A stretch of 11,322 nt of DNA from NCBI GenBank assembly GCA_900617975.1, contig UZAE01013625.1, positions 9,272 through 20,593 of the forward strand, read 5' to 3'. The position numbers and the translations under genes were made by a program. The notes below the pieces were generated by a model. The model did not search any database. It was not told where the DNA came from and saw only the letters and a program-made list of their open reading frames with translations. The first letter of the stretch is position 1, and every line of letters begins with the position of its first letter. The stretch comes from Rodentolepis nana (lineage: Eukaryota > Platyhelminthes > Cestoda > Cyclophyllidea > Hymenolepididae). Below, in pieces: positions 6,824 to 11,322 of the stretch.

Positions 6824-7443
6824 CATAAGCAATCGCTTAATTGAACTAAATATTATCAATTTCCGCTACTCAGAACAAAAAATTTCACCATTTGATTTGT
6901 AATTAGAATACTGGAGCAACAAAAAATAATACACGCACATTTTGAATATTTATACAATCCATAATTCGACTAAATCTTTTAACTTTATTCATTAAAAAAG
7001 GTTGAAAGAAATATTTTAATCTTTATTATAAAGTGACGAACCGATATAAATAATAAATAAATTTAGATTTAATAAAATAATATTTAATTAAGCTAGAATA
7101 TTTTAGATGTTTGCTCTGTTATTTTAATAATTTAGGCATACATATATCAAGTTTTCCATATTCTTTCTTTAAATAACCTCCAAATATGAGGCGTGGCTCA
7201 GATTCTGGAGGGTATAATTTGATTTTATTATTCAGGTTTCAAAATTATTGCAGCAATAGTATGTGAAATTTACATATCCTTTAAAAGATTTCTATTTACT
7301 GTGAGTCCTTGCTTTAATGTGGCAGTTTCTATTAATGTTTTGTAATCCCTGATCTCCATTTTTATTCCATCGAAAGGCTTTCACTATAATAATTTCTTCT
7401 ATTTTTGTTAGTAATTATATCTCTACATTACTCTTTCTTGTAG
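6824..7443. other. AT-rich stretch, probably intron upstream of exon at 7444
   Basis: Very AT-rich, with many stops in all frames and no repeat or RNA gene that I can recognise. It ends in a pyrimidine-rich tract, CTCTTTCTTGTAG (7431-7443), which is a good 3' splice site for the next exon. Confidence 0.5.
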
Positions 7444-7953
7444 CTATCCCTATAGACCTTATTACCCTAGTGATAATGGCTATAATACACAACCGCCGAG
7501 GTAAATATATATTTGATTATATAATTGCTATTGTGCTCCACTTTTTAATTCCTTTATTTTTTCAGATATCCTCCCCCCATGCAGCCTTATTGTGGTCTTC
7601 CATCAGCATTCGGCCGACCCCCATTTAATCACCAAAACTACTATGCACAAAGCTATCAACCTCAACCCCACCCCGACCCAATGGGGAACTGGTGTCCTCA
7701 ATATTTGCCACCATATGCTAATCAAGGATATCAGCAGCCAACTGGAAATCAACGAATAATTACTCCATCAGCTTCCGATTCCCATGGCGGTAGAAGCCAA
7801 AATAGGCTCTCAATTTGGAAAGAGAAGTGCAGTCGAGACCCTTGGGAAAATGTTAAACCAGTGTCAGTTCCGAGTGGTGGAGATCGGCTTGTCACAAGCA
7901 CTGTTAATCTACGTCATACGGATCTTCTAGGAACAGATTTCAATAAGCGTTGA
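7444..7953 (+). CDS. Pro/Tyr/Gln-rich protein, C-terminal two exons (unknown)
   Basis: Two exons are seen: 7444-7500 (57 nt) and 7566-7953, joined across a 65-nt GT-AG intron (7501-7565) that splits an Arg codon (AG|A). They give the last 147 residues. The first ~80 are low-complexity and rich in Pro, Tyr, Gln and Asn (e.g. YPYRPYYPSDNGYN, LPPYANQGYQQP), of the kind found in RNA-binding and scaffold proteins. The splice creates PPRY, a PPxY WW-binding motif. The final ~50 residues are a more ordinary charged tail (LSIWKEKCSRDPWENV, ending TDFNKR). No catalytic domain, signal peptide or membrane segment is visible. The start and earlier exons lie upstream and were not found. I do not recognise the family. 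Coding nature is well supported by frame continuity across both splice sites and by composition unlike the flanks. Confidence 0.75.
7501..7565 (+). other. 65-nt intron, GT-AG
   Basis: Donor GAG|GTAAAT and acceptor TTTTTTCAG|A. Removing it joins two Pro/Tyr-rich reading frames in phase. The intron itself is AT-rich. Confidence 0.75.
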
Positions 7954-9382
7954 CTTTCTTGATTGGTGTATTTGACGCAGATTTGTGATTTTATTGTAAA
8001 TGAATTCTACTAGGTGCTTTTGACATTCATCTTGTTAGGCTTTATTGTTCAGTTTTACTGATGTATAACCTGTGAATGTATTTTGCTTTAGGTACTCATT
8101 TACGCCCCTTTTTCTTACCTGTTTCACAATAATTTTTTAGGTTTTCAACTTTTCAATTGCCATTAAATAGGGTTGTATATAACGGTTGTTATTGCAGGTC
8201 CTTCTGGGTTTTGAGTATTTGTGTGTAATTAGTTACTTCTACTTTTATCTTATAAGTAATATTGATTATGTTGCATTAAATCGAAGTTAAACCACTATCT
8301 GGTGGAGCCTTTGTGAATTGTAGCAAGCCAGACTTCATTTCTTTCTTTTTTAAGAAGATAATTAGAAGGAATCTTGTTTTACTTTTCAGCTACCTTAATC
8401 TAGTCAAGTTTATTTGCACTGTTTAATAATTCAAAATTTCAATTCAACTAATTGATCAAGTACTTTTAAGATGCTTGTTAGCATTTAACATAAAAGGAAA
8501 CATCTGAGTAGCTTGTGAGAACTTTTTGTAGCATTTTGTACTACTGGGGCGCTTGCAAGAGGAGTGAGAATGACACTCAAACACGGTAGAAACTTAGCCG
8601 TTGAATAGATTAGGTTATATGCTCATTTGTTGATAACTCGCTTACCAATAGGGCAGGGTGGCCTCTTCATCTCTCTGTGTTGGTACTTTTAGCATTTTCG
8701 GGTCATTTGTTTCTATTTTTGAGTTTCCTACCCGTTCTTATTACCTTGATGTTATTTAATAAGGACCTATTTAGGTCACACTCCGTTGAGGAATGTGCAA
8801 AGAGATACCAACTATTGATAGCAACGACCTTCTCTGTGATATAGACTAACAGAGCTGTAAAAGGTGGAAGTAAATTGAAGAGAAATATTCAGAGAAGGTA
8901 ATAAGATGTCAGAGTTAGAAGTTGGATCGATCACTGCAGACTAGAACTGGTTAATGTTTCTGTAGAATTTGGAGGTAGGTATTAGAACTGCGAAGGCATA
9001 CTGCTAAATAGAGAAAGATAATAAGTGTGAATTTTTAGTTTTTAGAGTTAGAAGACATTTATAATAGTGTGAATATAGACTAAATGATCTGATTCTGGAG
9101 TTCGAAAACATTTGAGCAATGTGTTCAAAAATATTAAACTTTTTTAAAAATTCATTCTCGATGAATCCAAGAAACAAGCGCTTGTTTTGTTATTATTATT
9201 TATTTTAACTTTATTATATTTCCCTATCCACCCAGAACTGCTCTCACTTTTAGCTTTGTACATCGATAGGTATTTAAATTTTTTAAGTAGTATGCAAAAT
9301 TTAAAGTAGGAGAATAACGGAATTTTCCTCCAAAAATTGGACTAAATTAAGCAGATACCCTTGAGTATAGGTAACGCTGAAT
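7954..9382. other. 3' UTR then unassigned sequence
   Basis: The first 200-350 bases are probably the 3' UTR of the upstream gene: ATTAAA poly(A)-signal variants lie at 8162-8167 and 8275-8280. From about 8540 to 9130 the sequence is less AT-rich and may be an old repeat. It contains a perfect 6-bp inverted repeat, GACCTA/TAGGTC, with a TT spacer (8764-8777). I found no second copy in the window. The 5' exons of the ankyrin gene at 10019 may lie here, but none could be identified. Confidence 0.35.
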
Positions 9383-9646
9383 TGTAGCGGATTGCTACGC
9401 TAGTAAAGCCTGGCTTAAGTCTCAGAGACCTTTGTGATAGATTCTCCTAATTACTGAGTCTCTAGAAGAAAGAGACGTGTCACTGAAACGTTTATTCACC
9501 AGATAAGGATAGCGAATTGTAATTTTTGGAAAAGCGATTAGTTATCAGATAAATCTAGCATAATTCGCGTGAACATTAATAGCTAAATATCTCTGAGTAG
9601 TGTTCTGTAGTAGGATTTCTATTGGTCATTGATGAAGTGTCCCACA
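9383..9646 (+). mobile_element. Family B LTR/TRIM-like element, copy B2
   Basis: 264 bp, aligning with the copy at 6559 from start (TGTAGCGGATTGCTAC) to end (AGTGTCCCACA). Shared internal blocks include CTAGTAAAGC, CTCAGA, ACGTTTATT, GATAAATCTA and GTGAACATTA. The starting hairpin is GTAGC (9384-9388) with GCTAC (9394-9398). No exact target duplication is left (GAAT before, CCAT after), so the flanks have diverged or one end is rearranged. Confidence 0.6.
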
Positions 9647-10018
9647 CCATCCTATCCTATCAAAAATACGATGCATTTTGGTCCATATTCTTCTTCTTCA
9701 AACGAAGTGAATTACAATTGATTGAAAACTCTAAATGCAAATATCTAAAAATAAAACGAGCAGGTGTTAGGCATTAGACAATGCCAATTTTATTCGTGAC
9801 ACTTTTCAGTGCTATTCTCTTGCGTCTTGAAACAATTCAAATTCCATTTTCACATTTTTCTCACATTAATTACATTTGAATATTATTAATCCAAATCAAC
9901 TCATAAATAATATTCAACCCGAATGCAGATATGTTTCGAAAAGAAGTATGTCTGATTTTATATTATCTCCACCTAAGATGATTACTACCTTAATATTTTT
10001 TATTAATTTTCAATTTAG
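9647..10018. other. AT-rich intron or 5' flank of ankyrin gene
   Basis: No gene or repeat seen. It ends in TTTTCAATTTAG (10007-10018), the acceptor for the first visible ankyrin exon. Confidence 0.5.
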
Positions 10019-10982
10019 AGCCCTTCCAACCTAAATGGGGAAAGCAGCTCCGAACTCTTCGAAGCAATTTACCAAGGTGACAGCCAAACCCTTTCAGTTC
10101 TATTGCAATCTGGAGTAGGAATTTTGCTTATATTGCCCATTCGATTCCTCCTTTCCTAGGTAAATCCTAATTCGAAAACACCATTTCTGCAAAAAAGTGC
10201 TCTGGAAGAAGCGAGCAAAAGAGGAGATGAAGTAATTGTTGCCCTGCTTCTTGAAGCTGGAGCATGCGTGACGGACGTCGACCTGGCAGCTTGTACACCG
10301 CTTCACCACGCAGCTCATTCTGGCCACCTCGGATGCGTGCGGCTGTTAGTGGAGCATGGAAGTGCCCTTGAAAGTCTAGATGTATTCAAGTTCACCCCCC
10401 TTATGAGCGCTGCCAATAAAGGTCATCTTAATGTTGTTCAGTATCTCTTCAACAAGGGGTCAAAAGTCTTTACAACTGTCCCGTGTCATTCTGCCCTAAG
10501 TGTTGCCGCTGGAAAGGTAAGACTAATTTTTCTAATGTTGTCACTCACTTAGGGTTATGCAGAAATTGTCGAATTGCTCTGTGATAATGCAGAGAGAGTT
10601 GAAGACATGGAGATGGAGCTCTATTCGGCAATGCTTGCTGCCGCAAAAGGGGGTCATCCTGATGTTGTTAGGGTTCTTATTAGAGAAGGAGCTCCGGCGA
10701 AAAGACCTGAAAAGTGCTCAGAGTCTGCCATTATTTGTGCGGCGAAGAGAGGTCATACGGAGGTAATAAAATTACTGATAAGACATGGCAAGGGTGATGT
10801 TGAGGAGACTGATAAAAACGGCTATACGTCGCTAATGAACGCTCTTGTGAATGGGCATAATGAAACGGTGAAGACTCTACTATTGCTTGGTATGTAATGC
10901 TAACGGTCTTGGTCATTTACGTTACCCTTTTTGCCTAGGTGCTCAGCCCCTGAATATCTCTGCCTTTGACGAATGGCCATAA
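10019..10982 (+). CDS. Ankyrin-repeat protein, MASK/ANKHD1-like, 3' four exons
   Basis: Exons are 10019-10114, 10160-10516, 10553-10889 and 10939-10982, with the TAA stop at 10980-10982. They give 277 residues with no initiator Met in frame before the repeats, so at least one exon lies upstream. About eight ankyrin repeats are visible: 12-36 (cap-like), 45-73, 78-106 (TPLHHAAHSGH), 111-139 (TPLMSAANKGH), 143-170, 176-204, 209-238 and 243-266 (TSLMNALVNGH). Ankyrin repeats bind protein partners and have no catalysis. Repeats 4-8 resemble in order and spacing the first ankyrin block of MASK/ANKHD1/ANKRD17 (ESALTLA, MEACMDGH and GYTPLMEA positions), as I recall that family. Those proteins are far longer, with a second block and a KH domain. 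Here the chain ends in a short tail, SAFDEWP. It could be a truncated MASK paralogue or an unrelated ankyrin protein. Exon calls rest on exact phase continuity. Confidence 0.85.
10115..10159 (+). other. 45-nt intron, GT-AG
   Basis: Donor GGA|GTAGGA, acceptor TTTCCTAG|GTA. The length is a multiple of three, but the intron carries an in-frame TAG (10157-10159), so retention would end the protein after the first repeat. Splicing restores SGV-NPNS, the usual end of an ankyrin repeat. Confidence 0.8.
10517..10552 (+). other. 36-nt intron, GT-AG
   Basis: Donor AAG|GTAAGA, acceptor CACTTAG|GG. Removal joins AAGK to GYAEIVELL in phase 0. This is close to the smallest introns known in animals. Confidence 0.85.
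10890..10938 (+). other. 49-nt intron, GT-AG, phase 1
   Basis: Donor CTTG|GTATGT, acceptor TTTTTGCCTAG|GT. It splits a Gly codon, and splicing gives LLLLGAQPLN, a normal ankyrin repeat end, then a short tail and stop. Without splicing the frame meets TAA shortly after LLLLGM. Confidence 0.8.
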
Positions 10983-11247
10983 ATAGATTTTCAATCTACT
11001 CAAGGATTATGAAGATGCTTCTAAAAATCTTGAAGTCTAGTGCCTGTTATTTACTTCTTTCAATAGGATTCTAAATATCAATTTTATAATTTTGTAGTCG
11101 TTTGTTTATTATTCTTATAAATGTGCTTTTATTGACCCATAAAGTTTTTCTTTTAAAATCTCTACTCATTTATATGTAATAAAGTATGATACTGTTGCCC
11201 TTCTGAGTAATTTTAATGGTTAAAGGAATAAAGAAGGATAAAGAATG
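10983..11247 (+). terminator. 3' UTR and poly(A) signals of ankyrin gene
   Basis: AT-rich, non-coding. Canonical AATAAA hexamers lie at 11178-11183 and 11227-11232, about 195 and 245 bases after the stop. The first is the more likely signal. The third family B element begins 16 bases after the second. Confidence 0.5.
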
Positions 11248-11322
11248 TGTAGCGGATTGCTACTCTAGTAAAGCCTGACCGTCTCAGAAATCTCTGTGGC
11301 AGATCCTCCTACATCTAGCTAG
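11248..11322 (+). mobile_element. Family B LTR/TRIM-like element, copy B3 (cut by window end)
   Basis: The first 75 bases of the family, starting TGTAGCGGATTGCTAC and closer to B2 at the very start. The hairpin is GTAGC (11249-11253) with GCTAC (11259-11263). The rest lies beyond the window. Confidence 0.6.

Noticed and set aside
8764..8777. Perfect inverted repeat GACCTA-TT-TAGGTC.
   Set aside because: It is short and isolated, and no other structure or copy supports a function.
10045..10075. ATG frame starting ATGGGGAAAGC with a donor-like AAGGTGACAG, as an alternative first exon.
   Set aside because: The other frame gives a clear ankyrin cap (SELFEAIYQGD) that continues in phase through three splice sites.

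Overview
The window is nuclear DNA from a metazoan, roughly two-thirds A+T by eye. The best guess is a tapeworm (Hymenolepis-like cestode) or another flatworm. The reasons are very short spliceosomal introns (36, 45, 49 and 65 nt) inside clear protein-coding exons, low gene density, and dispersed short retroelements. This assignment is an inference; no species-diagnostic gene is present.

Layout. Positions 1-2070 and 4105-4440 are dominated by four copies of one short interspersed element, here called family A: 60-380 (+), 683-1027 (-), 1887-2065 (+, cut off at its 3' end) and 4120-4425 (+, complete). The copy at 4120 has a 15-bp target-site duplication and an (AAT)n tail, so it is a SINE-like, non-autonomous non-LTR element. 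The first ~72 nt of every copy can fold as a hepatitis-delta-virus-like (HDV-like) nested double-pseudoknot ribozyme: P1, P2, P3, a CC/GG P1.1, P4, and a C in J4/2 at the catalytic position. In the complete copy the predicted cleavage point falls exactly at the junction between the target duplication and the element. This is the most interesting signal in the window.

Positions 2076-2415 hold two weak candidate exons of an unrecognised gene next to the truncated SINE. Positions 2416-4104 and 4441-6558 are AT-rich and non-coding as far as I can see, apart from a GC/pyrimidine-rich patch with repeated homeodomain-type motifs near 3240-3400 and a possible decayed tRNA-derived element at 5725-5796 (-).

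Positions 7444-7953 (+) are the last two exons of a gene for a Pro/Tyr/Gln-rich protein of unknown identity. Positions 10019-10982 (+) are the last four exons of an ankyrin-repeat gene. The order and wording of its repeats resemble the first ankyrin block of MASK/ANKHD1/ANKRD17, but the protein stops after about eight repeats. A second dispersed family, here called family B, is about 261-264 bp long, starts TGTAG, ends CACA and has a conserved hairpin at its start. It lies at 6559-6819, 9383-9646 and 11248 to the window end, and looks like solo LTRs or a TRIM-type element.

The two genes lie on the same strand about 2 kb apart. Nothing in the sequence shows that they act together. The repeats flank and separate the genes and give the window most of its structure.
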